From contig NZ_UAPU01000007.1 in the NCBI RefSeq assembly GCF_900445255.1, positions 1,070,001-1,134,000 of the forward strand: 64,000 nt of DNA, given 5' to 3'. This DNA comes from Anaerobiospirillum thomasii. GTDB lineage: Bacteria; Pseudomonadota; Gammaproteobacteria; Enterobacterales; Succinivibrionaceae. Both the position numbers and the translations under genes were made by a program. A model generated the notes under the pieces. That model did not search any database. It was not told where the DNA came from and saw only the letters and a program-made list of their open reading frames with translations. Of the stretch, positions 45,713-55,710 are shown in pieces; position 1 is the first letter of the stretch, and each line of letters begins with the position of its first letter.

Positions 45713-47650
45713 ATGACTGAACAAATAGAAACTGATAACTATGCAGAGAGACTGTCTCTTTTAATCGACTCCATGCATCAGAAAAAACTTGATGCACTGA
45801 TTTTAAATCATGATGATGAATATCTCTCTCACGATCTGACTGATGACTGTCAGCGCATAGCATATCTGACAGGATTTACAGGCTCAGCCGGTATTGTCTG
45901 CATTGTCAATACACAAAAAGACAGCAATATAGTAAAAGAGCCTATCACTCTTAAAAACCTGCAGGATAATGACATTACCATACAGGGTAAGGCTGCAGTA
46001 TTTGTTGACGGCCGCTATCAGGTTCAGGTCACCAAGCAGGTCGATACTCAAATATATGACACCATTAATATCAAAGAACTTGATATTGCTACATATTTAG
46101 GTGCGATACTGCCTAAAAATGCCATTGTTGGTATAGATACCAACTGCATTAACTACAAAAGCTTTTTAAAGATCCAAAAAAGCCTTAACGAGCATGATCT
46201 GACTTTAGCCAAGATAAACGGCAATCTTGTCGATCTGATCTGGGAGGACAGACCGCAGAGAGTTATTTCCAAAGTACAAATCTACCCTGATGAGTACAAT
46301 GGCATGCCAAGTCTTCACAAAAGACAGAATCTGGCCCGTGAAATAAGACGTCTTGGTCTTGATGCCACCATTATCACCTCACCTGAGAGTATATGCTGGC
46401 TGCTTAACATTAGAGGCCGCGACAGAAAAAATCTGCCTGTTATCAACTGCCGTCTTGTAGCCTATTCCAATGAGGCTCTTGAGTGGTATATAGATGAGGA
46501 TCATCTTGATGACAATATACAAGGTGAGCTTGAAAACCACTTTGGACATGTGGATATATTCCCAGAGAGCAGATTTGATGATGTGCTTGAAAGATTATGC
46601 TCCTCAAGCTGTACTGTATATATAGATCCAGCCTCAACCACTGCCCATATGATGTTAAAGCTTTTAGAAGGCGGTGCCAATGTGGTTGAAGGTCTTGGAC
46701 TGTGTGAACTGCCAAAGGCCTGTAAAAACCCTATTGAAATTGCAGGAGAGCACAAAGCCCATATCAAAGACGGCATAGCCATGTGCCGCTTTTTAGCCTG
46801 GCTTGATGAAATTACCGCTCTTGACAACCACATAGATATTGAAAGCTATAAACGCCGTGTAGGTGATATCAATGAAGAGGAGCTATCTGACAGAGCCGAG
46901 GGTTTTAGAAAGGTAGAAGGTGACTACCTTGAGCCATCATTTGATACTATATCAGCCATAGGTGCCAATGGTGCCATGTGTCACTACAATCATGCCGAGG
47001 CATCTGAGATCAAATATCTTGGAGATGATGCAACCTATCTTATAGATTCAGGCGCCCACTATCTTGAGGGTACAACCGATATTACAAGAACAGTACAGGT
47101 AGGCCCTGAGGTCAGTGATGAATTCAAACAGATGTACACAACTGTGCTAAAGTGCCATATTGCTCTTAGCACCACCATCTTCCCCAAGGGCACATCAGGA
47201 TTGCAGCTTGATGCCATAGCAAGACGCCCGCTGTGGGATCTTGGTCTTGATTATGATCATGGCACAGGACATGGTGTAGGCCATTTATTATGTGTACATG
47301 AAGGACCGCAGGTTATATCATCCAAGCAGTCTACAGTACCTCTTGAGGCAGGTATGGTGGTCTCTATTGAGCCTGGCTTTTACAAGGAAGGCGAATACGG
47401 TATTCGTCTTGAGAATCTTGTAGCTGTTGAGCAGTGCAATATTCCAGGCTTTACTGATATGCTGTGTTTTGCCCCGCTGACGCTGGTACCTTTTGACTCA
47501 AGGCTAATTGTGCGTGAAATGCTCATGGCCAAAGAAAGAGAGTGGCTTAACAACTATCATCAGCGAGTATATACCATGATAAAAACAGCAGGTACCACTA
47601 TGTCAGACATAGAGATAACCTGGCTCTCTGAGGCATGTAAGGCCATATAG
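45713..47650 (+). CDS. Aminopeptidase P-family (M24B) Xaa-Pro peptidase
   Basis: A 645-residue long-form aminopeptidase P, which removes N-terminal residues preceding proline. Two creatinase-type N-terminal domains come first (about 10-325): LSLLIDSMHQKKLDALIL, YLTGFTGSAG and FVDGRYQVQV. The pita-bread catalytic domain follows with all five metal ligands recognisable: D445 (LIDSGAHY), D456 (GTTDITRT), the His in GTGHGVGH, the Glu in VSIEPGFY and the Glu in IRLENLV. A short C-terminal extension resembles that of eukaryotic-type cytosolic enzymes. The 247-base upstream gap is AT-rich and no ribosome site precedes the ATG. pssA follows 42 bases on. Confidence 0.92.
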   Translation: MTEQIETDNYAERLSLLIDSMHQKKLDALILNHDDEYLSHDLTDDCQRIAYLTGFTGSAGIVCIVNTQKDSNIVKEPITLKNLQDNDITIQGKAAVFVDGRYQVQVTKQVDTQIYDTINIKELDIATYLGAILPKNAIVGIDTNCINYKSFLKIQKSLNEHDLTLAKINGNLVDLIWEDRPQRVISKVQIYPDEYNGMPSLHKRQNLAREIRRLGLDATIITSPESICWLLNIRGRDRKNLPVINCRLVAYSNEALEWYIDEDHLDDNIQGELENHFGHVDIFPESRFDDVLERLCSSSCTVYIDPASTTAHMMLKLLEGGANVVEGLGLCELPKACKNPIEIAGEHKAHIKDGIAMCRFLAWLDEITALDNHIDIESYKRRVGDINEEELSDRAEGFRKVEGDYLEPSFDTISAIGANGAMCHYNHAEASEIKYLGDDATYLIDSGAHYLEGTTDITRTVQVGPEVSDEFKQMYTTVLKCHIALSTTIFPKGTSGLQLDAIARRPLWDLGLDYDHGTGHGVGHLLCVHEGPQVISSKQSTVPLEAGMVVSIEPGFYKEGEYGIRLENLVAVEQCNIPGFTDMLCFAPLTLVPFDSRLIVREMLMAKEREWLNNYHQRVYTMIKTAGTTMSDIEITWLSEACKAI

Positions 47651-47692
47651 GCTACATACTTTAATAAATATACATTAAATCAGGCATTAAAT

Positions 47693-49060
47693 ATGTTTTT
47701 TAAAAAGGCTCTTCCAAATTCGTTATACAGTCAAACAAGACTTATGCAGCTTCCAAGACTTGCTGTAAAGGCCAGAGATTATGATGTTTTAGAAAAGCCT
47801 AGTCATTTTCATGAGCGACTTTTAGAGCTTATTAAAAATGCACAGAATCGCATTTTAATGACCATACTGTATCTGCAAGACGATGCTACAGGTCAGGAAA
47901 TCATAAATGCCCTGTATGAGGCACAAAAGAGAAATCCTAAACTGCATATCAGAATCTATGTGGACTTTCACAGAGCTCAGCGTGGACTTATAGGTAAAGG
48001 TCCACAGTCTGGCAACTGTGAGCTTTACTATAGAATGGCTGAAAATATAAATCATCCTCCTGCAATTTACGGCATTCCTGTTAAAAGACGTGAAATCTTT
48101 GGCGTCATGCATGCCAAGGGCATGGTCTTTGATGATACCGTAATTTATACAGGAGCCTCGATTAATGATGTTTACCTTGGGGCTAAAGGCCGCTACCGCC
48201 TTGATCGTTATCATGAGATAAGATCACAGAGTCTTGCTGATGCCATGTGCACCTATGCAACAGCGGCTTTTCATATCAATTTTGCCGTACAGGATTTTTC
48301 ACAGGGCAAAGTTAAAAATGCCAAGGATATAAGAGATGAAATACGTCAGCTGCGCCGTCATCTGACTAAAACACAGTATGTTATCAAAGATCAGAAAATT
48401 AAAAAGGATGAAATAGGCATTACTCCTTTGGCCGGTCTTGGCAAACGCAACAATGCCCTGAACCGCTCTATCTTGTGGCTGATATCAGCTGCAAGACATG
48501 AGGCCTTTATCTGTACTCCCTATTTTAATCCTCCAAAGATTGTACTAAAAGCTATTGAGGATGCACTTGATCGTGGTATAAACATTACCCTTGTAGTTGG
48601 TGATAAAACTGCCAATGACTTTTTCATACATGAAAATGAGCCATTTTCTGTTGTAGGAGCTGTTCCTTATATCTATGAACAGAATATAAGAGAATTTGTC
48701 GGAAGGTATGAAGATAAAATTGCCTCAGGTCAGCTTAAGGTGCATATCTGGAAAGACGGCATCAATACCTATCACCTCAAAGGTATTTACATTGATAGAA
48801 ACTACGCTATTATTACAGGAAACAATTTAAATCCTCGCGCCTGGGCTCTTGATCTGGAAAACGGTTTGATTCTCTACGATCCTCATCATCTGATGCAGGA
48901 AAAATTCAGTCACGAAAAGCAGTTTATATTAAAGCATACACATACTATCAGCAAAGCAAGTGATTTTGAGTCTGAAGAGCAATACCCAGAGCAGGTTAAA
49001 AAAGTTTTAAATAAGGTTAAACGCTTTAGAGCGTCTCTCATCATAAAACAACTTTTATAG
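47693..49060 (+). CDS. pssA: CDP-diacylglycerol-serine O-phosphatidyltransferase (PLD type)
   Basis: Makes phosphatidylserine, the precursor of phosphatidylethanolamine. 455 residues, near E. coli PssA (451) and clearly homologous. It is of the phospholipase D superfamily with two HKD motifs: HAKGMVFDD near residue 139 and HLKGIYIDR near residue 362. GASINDVYLGAKGRYRLDRYH and GDKTANDFFIHENEPF are diagnostic. It is a soluble, membrane-associated enzyme without transmembrane helices. psd is not in the window. The exporter gene follows after five bases. Confidence 0.96.
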   Translation: MFFKKALPNSLYSQTRLMQLPRLAVKARDYDVLEKPSHFHERLLELIKNAQNRILMTILYLQDDATGQEIINALYEAQKRNPKLHIRIYVDFHRAQRGLIGKGPQSGNCELYYRMAENINHPPAIYGIPVKRREIFGVMHAKGMVFDDTVIYTGASINDVYLGAKGRYRLDRYHEIRSQSLADAMCTYATAAFHINFAVQDFSQGKVKNAKDIRDEIRQLRRHLTKTQYVIKDQKIKKDEIGITPLAGLGKRNNALNRSILWLISAARHEAFICTPYFNPPKIVLKAIEDALDRGINITLVVGDKTANDFFIHENEPFSVVGAVPYIYEQNIREFVGRYEDKIASGQLKVHIWKDGINTYHLKGIYIDRNYAIITGNNLNPRAWALDLENGLILYDPHHLMQEKFSHEKQFILKHTHTISKASDFESEEQYPEQVKKVLNKVKRFRASLIIKQLL

Positions 49061-49065
49061 TTCGT

Positions 49066-50259
49066 ATGAGCTGGACTACAAGGCTATATATTTATACTTT
49101 CTGCATACTGTTTACTGCATCAAGTTATACAATGATTGTACCTTTTTTGCCGCTGTATCTGCTGGAATTAGGTGCAAACTCTGACAATGTTACACTGTGG
49201 AGCTCTATAATTTTTGCCATAAGCTTTTTTATAGGCGGCACCATGGCTCCGGTGTGGGGTAAGCTCTCTGATATACATGGCAAAAAGTCTATGGCTATCA
49301 GATCATCTGTGATGCTGACTCTAGCCTACAGTGCAGGCAGTATTGTAACATCCCCTCTGCAGCTGTTCTTTATGCGTGTGCTGCAGGGTTTTGCCAACGG
49401 CTATCTGCCAACAGTACTATCTATTGTCTCCTCAATGTCCCCGCCTGACAAGCTTGGCAAATCACTAAGCTATATACAGTCAGCCAATCTTATAGGTACA
49501 GTAGGTGGACCTCTTATAGGGGGAATATTAGCCTCCATCACAAGTCTGCGTATGACCTTTGTCATCGCCGGATGCTTTTTACTTTTAGTCTCAATAATCA
49601 CTATTATCATGCCAGATGACAAGCAGGAGATAAAAGACAGCATCCACAATAGCTCTATCTTTGAGGATATTGGCTATGCCTTTAAGACCAAGGAGATCTC
49701 AGAGCTTTTAATCATTACCTTTATCTTCTCTGTGGTAATGCTGGCCATACAGTCCATACTGCCTTTATTCATAACCTCGCTTCAGGGTCATGAGGGCAAG
49801 GTTGTGCTCTACTCTGGCATTATCTGCTCACTTCCATCGTGTGTGGGCGCCTTTACCTCGCCTGTATGGGGACAGATGGGACAGCGCAAAGGATTTTTTA
49901 TGACGCTGTGTTTAAGCAGTGTCGGAGCCGGAGTGTTTTTATTTTTACAGGGCATGATTGATGAAATAAGCTCGATGATGATTCTTGCCTGTTGCATGGG
50001 TATTTTTATTTGTGGCATTATTCCATCTGTAAACGCATCTTTAAGTATCGTAACTAAACCTGACTTTAGAGGACGAGGCTTTGGTATTCTAACCATGGCA
50101 GGACAATATGGCTGTATGCTAGGTCCCTTGCTTGCCTATGTCACCAGTTATTTAAAAGATCTCAACACTATGTTTTTTATTTCAGGTTTAACTCTTATAG
50201 CCATTGGCTTTTATGCTCTGATAAGACACAGACAGACTTATATAAATAGGCGGATATAA
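49066..50259 (+). CDS. MdtG-like MFS drug exporter
   Basis: A 397-residue, 12-helix major facilitator of the drug:H+ antiporter (DHA1) group. PFLPLYLLELGANSDNVTLWSSIIFAISF and APVWGKLSDIHGKKSMAIRSS (the loop 2-3 motif A) align with MdtG of E. coli, and the helix-5 motif C region LIGTVGGPLIGGIL is present. Real substrates are unknown. It ends in a TAA that shares a base with the recG start codon, so pssA, this gene, recG and the next gene likely share a transcript. Confidence 0.8.
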   Translation: MSWTTRLYIYTFCILFTASSYTMIVPFLPLYLLELGANSDNVTLWSSIIFAISFFIGGTMAPVWGKLSDIHGKKSMAIRSSVMLTLAYSAGSIVTSPLQLFFMRVLQGFANGYLPTVLSIVSSMSPPDKLGKSLSYIQSANLIGTVGGPLIGGILASITSLRMTFVIAGCFLLLVSIITIIMPDDKQEIKDSIHNSSIFEDIGYAFKTKEISELLIITFIFSVVMLAIQSILPLFITSLQGHEGKVVLYSGIICSLPSCVGAFTSPVWGQMGQRKGFFMTLCLSSVGAGVFLFLQGMIDEISSMMILACCMGIFICGIIPSVNASLSIVTKPDFRGRGFGILTMAGQYGCMLGPLLAYVTSYLKDLNTMFFISGLTLIAIGFYALIRHRQTYINRRI

Positions 50260-52331
50260 TGGCAGGTTCAGATATTCAGTATCAGACAACACCACTTACC
50301 AATTTAAAAGGTGTGGGTCCCAAGTTTGCTCTTAAATTTAACAACTTGAACCTATACACAATCTATGACCTTATTTTCAATATGCCCTATCGCTATGAAG
50401 ATAGAACCGTTATTACACAGATTGCAGATATCAAAGAGGAAAGACACTCTGTACAGCTTTTATGTACTGTAGAGGGCATAAATAACATGGCAGCCTCACG
50501 CGCCAAGATTCTAAAGGTCAATGTCAAAGACGACAGTGGACGTATAGATCTTATTTTTTTCAATACCTATATGTCCTTTATGCAGAACTTCACCCGCGGC
50601 AAAAAACTGCTTATATTAGGTCAGGCCAAATATGATATGTATGGCAAACTTAATATCATGCACCCTGAGATTGAATTTTTACAGCATAATGAAGATATCA
50701 ATCTGTCAAAGACACTGACTCCTGTATATCATCTGACAGATAAGCTGCCTCAGAAGATTATGCGCAAATGTCAGAGTGAGGCTTTGAACCTGCTTAAACT
50801 ACAGCCTTTTGAAGAGCTTCTGCCCAAACCTTTAAATCCTTTTGATTTAGACATCAATCAGGCTCTGCAGCTGTGCCATAATCCATATCCTAATGATAAT
50901 CATGAACCTTTTATTCTTGAGCTTGAACCTTTCTTTAAAAGACTGTGCTATGAGGAGCTTATAGCCTATCAGCTCATGCTGCTCTCTTTTAGAGAAAAGC
51001 TAGATGCCAAAGAGGCTCCTCAATTTAATCTCAATCATAAGCTCAATGACAGCCTGCTTGACTCTTTACCATTTAAACCTACACACGCTCAGATACGGGT
51101 TTTTGATGAAATCATGCAGGATATCTCACAGAGCAGACCTATGCATAGACTTGTGCATGGCGATGTAGGATCTGGTAAAACTTTAGTTGCCATAATGGTG
51201 GCACTGCAGATAGCCATAAATGGTGCGCAGGTAGCCCTGCTTGCTCCTACCGAGCTTCTGGCTATGCAGCACTTTTTTAAATTCAATGAGATTCTGCAGG
51301 CATTTAATATACCTATAGCCATTTTGCATTCATCACAAAGTGCCAGGGAGCGCAGCCATGCTTTAAACCTGATTAGATCTGGTGAGGCCAGAATTATTAT
51401 AGGCACACATTCTTTATATCAGAGCGATGTAATTTATAACAATCTTGCCTGTGTTATCATTGATGAGCAGCATCGTTTTGGCATAGATCAAAGACTGTCT
51501 TTAATGAACAAGGCTCCTGAGGGTTTGGCAGCCCATCTGCTGATTATGACAGCAACACCTATACCACGTACTCTGCAGCTGGCTTTATACTCTGATCTTG
51601 ATGTCTCAACCATAGATGAACTGCCACCAAACCGTACCCCTGTAATAACCACTACACTGCAGGACACAAGGCGCTCTGAGCTTGTAGAGCGTGTACGTCT
51701 GCTCCTTGATAAGGGTGTACAGGTTTACTGGGTCTGTCCTGCCATTGATGAGAATGAAAACAGCGACTGTGTTTCCGTTAATGAAATCTACAACTATCTG
51801 CAAAAACAGATTCCAGATTATCGCGTCGGCCTGCTGCACGGCAAGATGAATAATTTGCAAAAACGCACAATTATGAATGAATTCATCAATGGAAATATTT
51901 CTATTTTAGTAGCAACAACTATAATTGAGGTAGGTGTGGATGTACCTAATGCCTCAGTAATGATTATAGAATCATCGCAGCGCATGGGTCTTGCTCAGCT
52001 GCATCAGTTAAGAGGACGTGTTGGACGTGGCAGCAAGCAGTCTTACTGTATTTTAGTCTACAGCAGTGAGGCTATGACCGAGATAGGATCATCACGTCTT
52101 AGTGTAATGAAGAGCACTAACAATGGTTTTGAGATAGCCACGGAGGATCTTAAATTAAGAGGTCCTGGTGAGGTTATAGGCAATGCGCAGTCTGGTTTTA
52201 ATACCTTTAAGGTTGCAGATGTCTCCCGTGACAATGAGCTGATTAACGGCTCACGCGATGCAGCCATGAAAATCATTAAAGACGAGACATTATCTAACAA
52301 ACTAAAACAGCGCTGGTTCCCTCAGGTCTGA
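50259..52331 (+). CDS. recG: ATP-dependent DNA helicase RecG
   Basis: Branch-specific helicase acting on stalled forks and recombination intermediates; 690 residues (E. coli 693). The wedge/OB domain (LTNLKGVGPKFALKF, PYRYEDRTVITQI) is at the N-terminus. Helicase motifs: VHGDVGSGKTLVAI (Walker A), LLAPTELLAMQH, IIDEQHRFGIDQR (DEQH box), MTATPIPRTL, and motif VI with QLHQLRGRVGRGSKQSYCIL. The hook GLKRRGPGE-type sequence DLKLRGPGEVIGNAQSG is near the C-terminus. In E. coli recG follows spoT-trmH; here it lies in a membrane-gene operon. Confidence 0.97.
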   Translation: MAGSDIQYQTTPLTNLKGVGPKFALKFNNLNLYTIYDLIFNMPYRYEDRTVITQIADIKEERHSVQLLCTVEGINNMAASRAKILKVNVKDDSGRIDLIFFNTYMSFMQNFTRGKKLLILGQAKYDMYGKLNIMHPEIEFLQHNEDINLSKTLTPVYHLTDKLPQKIMRKCQSEALNLLKLQPFEELLPKPLNPFDLDINQALQLCHNPYPNDNHEPFILELEPFFKRLCYEELIAYQLMLLSFREKLDAKEAPQFNLNHKLNDSLLDSLPFKPTHAQIRVFDEIMQDISQSRPMHRLVHGDVGSGKTLVAIMVALQIAINGAQVALLAPTELLAMQHFFKFNEILQAFNIPIAILHSSQSARERSHALNLIRSGEARIIIGTHSLYQSDVIYNNLACVIIDEQHRFGIDQRLSLMNKAPEGLAAHLLIMTATPIPRTLQLALYSDLDVSTIDELPPNRTPVITTTLQDTRRSELVERVRLLLDKGVQVYWVCPAIDENENSDCVSVNEIYNYLQKQIPDYRVGLLHGKMNNLQKRTIMNEFINGNISILVATTIIEVGVDVPNASVMIIESSQRMGLAQLHQLRGRVGRGSKQSYCILVYSSEAMTEIGSSRLSVMKSTNNGFEIATEDLKLRGPGEVIGNAQSGFNTFKVADVSRDNELINGSRDAAMKIIKDETLSNKLKQRWFPQV

Positions 52332-52345
52332 GCTTAAGGTGTGGT

Positions 52346-54721
52346 ATGGCTTTACGACGTATAACAAAACAAAAAGGTAAAAGCGGTATAATTTTAAAAA
52401 CCCTGGCCTATACCTTTGCAGGTCTTTTTATTCTCTGTCTTGCCGCTATTTTGTATTTTAATGGCAATAAGATAAAAGAGCCTCTTGAGCAGTTTCTTTC
52501 AAGCAGAACCGGAAGCAGCGTCGAAATTGAAAAAGTCGAGTTTTCAGCCATATATCCAAACACACTAAAGCTCTTTAATGTTAAATCCAAAGACTTTAAT
52601 ATCAATGAGCTTTATCTTGAGTATGACGTGCTTGAGGCTTTAAGAAACAACAACCTTATTATTGATTATCTGTATATTAAAAAGCCTGAGTTTAAAAAGG
52701 CAGGTAGCATTACAGATACCATTAAGATCTCATTTGATACTATTTTTGCACACAGAGTGCATATTGAGGATACACCAGTAAACTTTGCTAATCTGCACTC
52801 ACAAAAGGCCGATCTAGATATAAGACAGTTAAGCTATGGCAAGGATCTGTCCTTTAGCTCAATGCAGTACAATCTGCAAAACGGCTCTGCACATAATCTT
52901 AAGTTTAAAACCCTAAGCTTTAATCTAAGAGAACATGGTGATGTTGTCTATCTTGATAATCTGTCTATGCAGACATTAGGCGGCACCATACAGGCTCAGG
53001 TCAGTATTAAAGGCAAGAAGATAGATGCAGAAAACGTTATTGCCTCCAAGCTGATTTTAAAAAACCTGCCATCATCAGGTGACTATTCACTTACTTTAAA
53101 AAGCGGCAGAGTCTTTGATACATTCTTGCACAGCGGTAAAACCATCATCAATAATATTTCAGGTGAATTTAGCAATATAAGCTACGCAGATAAGGCCTGG
53201 AAGGGTACCTTTAAGGGCAAGGCTGCTTCTATTATGTATAAGAATCTACCAGCTCTTACTGACAGTAATATCAATTTAAAATTCAACTCAAAATCAATGG
53301 CTCTTGATTTACAGGGACATGTGATTGAGGGTAAAGTCAGACTTGAGTCAAAGATCAGCAGTTTAGATACTCATCCTGTCATTACTATTGATGCTCTTGA
53401 GCTCAATGGATGCAAAGTTGAGTTGACACCTGAAATACTATCTGAGATGCAGACCTCACAGCAGTATTTCTCAGAGCTTAAAATCAATAATACAAGATTA
53501 AACAATATAAGCTTTTTATCCTTTATAACATCTATGCCACTGTCTATAAGACAGTTAAATGCCACTATAACCGGCGTTACCTTAAAAGCAGATGACATCA
53601 AAGGAGATCCAGCAGGTCTTATCAATATAGAAAGCTCATCTCTTTTATATTCTGATTTATATATAAAGAGAATATATTCAATTGCTACACTTACTGATGA
53701 TTTCTTTACTCTGGCAATACCTGAGTTAACATTTAAAAAGTCATCTGTGGCTCTGTCTGGCGATATATCTACAAACAGAGGGCGCAGCTATCTTTTAGTA
53801 CATGCTCATAACTTTGATATGTCAGAGCTTAATTCATCTCTGTTAAAAAATCTCTTTGCAGGACGTATAAATCTGGACCTGGAGCTTAAAAGCTCTGACA
53901 TTAAGGATATTAGCAAGTTGCAGGGGCATCTGCTTGTCAACTCAGACAGCCTGCTTGTATCTGACTTTGGTCTTGATCTGATAAACGGTGGCGATATGTC
54001 AGAATATACCCTCTCTGATACCTCGCTTTTAACCGCTCTTGCAGATGCCGACGTAGGTCTTAACAAGCTTAAACTTGAGGGAAATATTAAAAACTCCAAG
54101 TTTAATGTCTCAGCCTACTCTTCTCTTTCAAGCTGTGATCTTACAGCCTTTGGCAAATATGACTTTAAAGATAAAACCGTCTCACTTGAAGGCTACTTCA
54201 AAAGCCTCGGCGGAGACAGTAAAACCACAGTTAAAGCCAGTCTTAAAGATAACGATTTAATCTTTAAGATTAAGCCTGAAAAACGAGGTGAGCAAAGACC
54301 AGGTCTTTTTATCAAAAAGGATCTTAATGCCAAAGAGCCACAAGATCGCCTGATAAAGGACACACCTTTAGCACAAAATACTGAGACTAAGGCTGAAAAT
54401 AAAGCCGACAAGAGTCCTGTAAAAGCAAAGATAGATAATAAGGCATCTAAAGACTCTACAGCTGAGGCTAAAGCTGACAGCAAAGAGTCAAAAGCAGATG
54501 CTGTTAAAGCTGATAAGAGTCCTGTAAAGACAGGTACTGATAGCAAGGCATCCAAAGATACAAGCGCTAAGACAAAGCCTGACAGCACTACAAAGAGTAC
54601 AGATGCTAAAGCTGATAACAGCTCCAAAAATAAGGTGAATACTCAAAGCGCTAAAGAAGGCAAAGAAAAAGGCACTGCTGTAAAAGACAGTGCCCAGAAT
54701 AAGGATAACAAAGCTAATTAG
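52346..54721 (+). CDS. AsmA-like inner-membrane protein with Lys/Ala/Ser-rich tail
   Basis: A 791-residue protein with one N-terminal transmembrane segment (about 19-41), then a large region of repeating beta-strand pattern. LEQFLSSRTGSSVEIEKVEF and the later NSSLLKNLFAGRINLDLELKSSDIKDISKLQGHLLV match the start and AsmA_2-like end of the AsmA/YicH group, which bridge inner and outer membranes and are implicated in phospholipid movement. Residues about 685-791 form a disordered tail of Lys, Ala, Asp, Ser and Thr, with two approximate copies of ADKSPVK...KASKD about 35 residues apart. Such a tail is not part of the family core. It follows recG by 14 bases. Confidence 0.75.
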   Translation: MALRRITKQKGKSGIILKTLAYTFAGLFILCLAAILYFNGNKIKEPLEQFLSSRTGSSVEIEKVEFSAIYPNTLKLFNVKSKDFNINELYLEYDVLEALRNNNLIIDYLYIKKPEFKKAGSITDTIKISFDTIFAHRVHIEDTPVNFANLHSQKADLDIRQLSYGKDLSFSSMQYNLQNGSAHNLKFKTLSFNLREHGDVVYLDNLSMQTLGGTIQAQVSIKGKKIDAENVIASKLILKNLPSSGDYSLTLKSGRVFDTFLHSGKTIINNISGEFSNISYADKAWKGTFKGKAASIMYKNLPALTDSNINLKFNSKSMALDLQGHVIEGKVRLESKISSLDTHPVITIDALELNGCKVELTPEILSEMQTSQQYFSELKINNTRLNNISFLSFITSMPLSIRQLNATITGVTLKADDIKGDPAGLINIESSSLLYSDLYIKRIYSIATLTDDFFTLAIPELTFKKSSVALSGDISTNRGRSYLLVHAHNFDMSELNSSLLKNLFAGRINLDLELKSSDIKDISKLQGHLLVNSDSLLVSDFGLDLINGGDMSEYTLSDTSLLTALADADVGLNKLKLEGNIKNSKFNVSAYSSLSSCDLTAFGKYDFKDKTVSLEGYFKSLGGDSKTTVKASLKDNDLIFKIKPEKRGEQRPGLFIKKDLNAKEPQDRLIKDTPLAQNTETKAENKADKSPVKAKIDNKASKDSTAEAKADSKESKADAVKADKSPVKTGTDSKASKDTSAKTKPDSTTKSTDAKADNSSKNKVNTQSAKEGKEKGTAVKDSAQNKDNKAN

Positions 54722-54726
54722 CTCTC

Positions 54727-55650
54727 TTAAGGCTGCTGATTTTTATTAGAGCTTACCTTGATATTAATGTTACGCTTTTTATTTACTACCTTATATGAGC
54801 CATGCATTGGCCCTGTCATAGCTACATAGTGCTGAATAAGCTTTGGAATATTATCATCCTGACCTTCACGCACCAGACCCAAACAGGCAGTAAATTCTGC
54901 ACCTAAAAGCACAATCCACCAGTTGATATAAATCCAGATCATAAGCACAGGCAGAGCAGCAAGAGCACCGTAAATAGCCTCATAATCAGAGAAATTCAAG
55001 ATAAAGCTGGCAAAGAGCTTTTTGCAGAACTCAAAGATAATGGTGGTAATAACAGCACCTGAAATAGCATCTTTAAGTTTAACTGTAGCTACAGGAACTG
55101 TCATATAGATAGTTGCAAGAATACCTATCTCAATCAGAATAGGAAATATAAAGTAAAAGAGTTTTACGGCTCCTGCTATCTCTGTTACGGTTAAAGAGTG
55201 ATCAAGAATCTTGGTAAACAGATAAAGCAACAGACCCAAGGCCAGAGGACCTACAGTCAGCAGTGTCCAGTAGATTGAAAAGGTAAGTCCTATACGTCTT
55301 TTTCCACCTCTCCAGATCCTGTTTAATGAATTGTCTATAGCTCTGATTAAAAGCAGAGATACCACTATCAGTGCTACAGTTGAGGTTACAGTAAGAGATC
55401 CGGCATGAGCTACAAAGCGTGCTACATTTTCAGATACTGATTCTGAAAAGACAGGCATAAAGTTGTCTTTAACAAAAACCTCAAGCTGTGCCTTGATGTG
55501 GCTAAAAGATGGAACCATGGCAAAGACCGACACGACTATAGTCATAGCAGGGATCAGAGCCAGAATTGAGGTAAAGGTTAAAGAAGAGGCATGAAGGGCT
55601 ATATCATCACGCTTGATGCGTGAAATAAAAAAAAGAATTAACTCTTTCAC
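54727..55650 (-). CDS. yihY: YihY-family inner-membrane protein (BrkB-like)
   Basis: A 307-residue protein with six hydrophobic segments. It carries the YihY/UPF0761 marks: IKRDDIALHASSLTFTSILALIPAMTIVVSVFAM at the N-terminus, the RIWRGGKRRIGLTFSIYWTLLTVGPLALG loop, and YGALAALPVLMIWIYINWWIVLLGAEFTACL at the end. Once named ribonuclease BN by mistake, its function remains unclear. It converges on the AsmA-like gene with a five-base gap. glnA lies upstream on the same strand; a hairpin between them may separate the transcripts. Confidence 0.9.
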   Translation of the reverse strand: MKELILFFISRIKRDDIALHASSLTFTSILALIPAMTIVVSVFAMVPSFSHIKAQLEVFVKDNFMPVFSESVSENVARFVAHAGSLTVTSTVALIVVSLLLIRAIDNSLNRIWRGGKRRIGLTFSIYWTLLTVGPLALGLLLYLFTKILDHSLTVTEIAGAVKLFYFIFPILIEIGILATIYMTVPVATVKLKDAISGAVITTIIFEFCKKLFASFILNFSDYEAIYGALAALPVLMIWIYINWWIVLLGAEFTACLGLVREGQDDNIPKLIQHYVAMTGPMHGSYKVVNKKRNINIKVSSNKNQQP

Positions 55651-55675
55651 AAAGTACCTGCTCCTTAAAGTGAAA

Positions 55676-55696
55676 GGCCCCCTACTAGAGGAGGCC
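55676..55696 (-). terminator. Hairpin terminator after glnA
   Basis: An 8-bp stem with one G-U wobble (on the minus strand GGCCTCCT/AGGGGGCC) and a five-base loop, 15 bases after the glnA stop. The following tail has short T groups only, so some read-through to yihY is possible. Confidence 0.6.
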
Positions 55697-55710
55697 CAAA
55701 CATCAGTTAG

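Noticed and set aside
54193-54627. 144-codon hydrophobic antisense frame under the AsmA tail
   Set aside because: It arises from the repetitive Lys/Ala/Ser codons read backward (Leu/Ser/Ala), which mimic a membrane protein.
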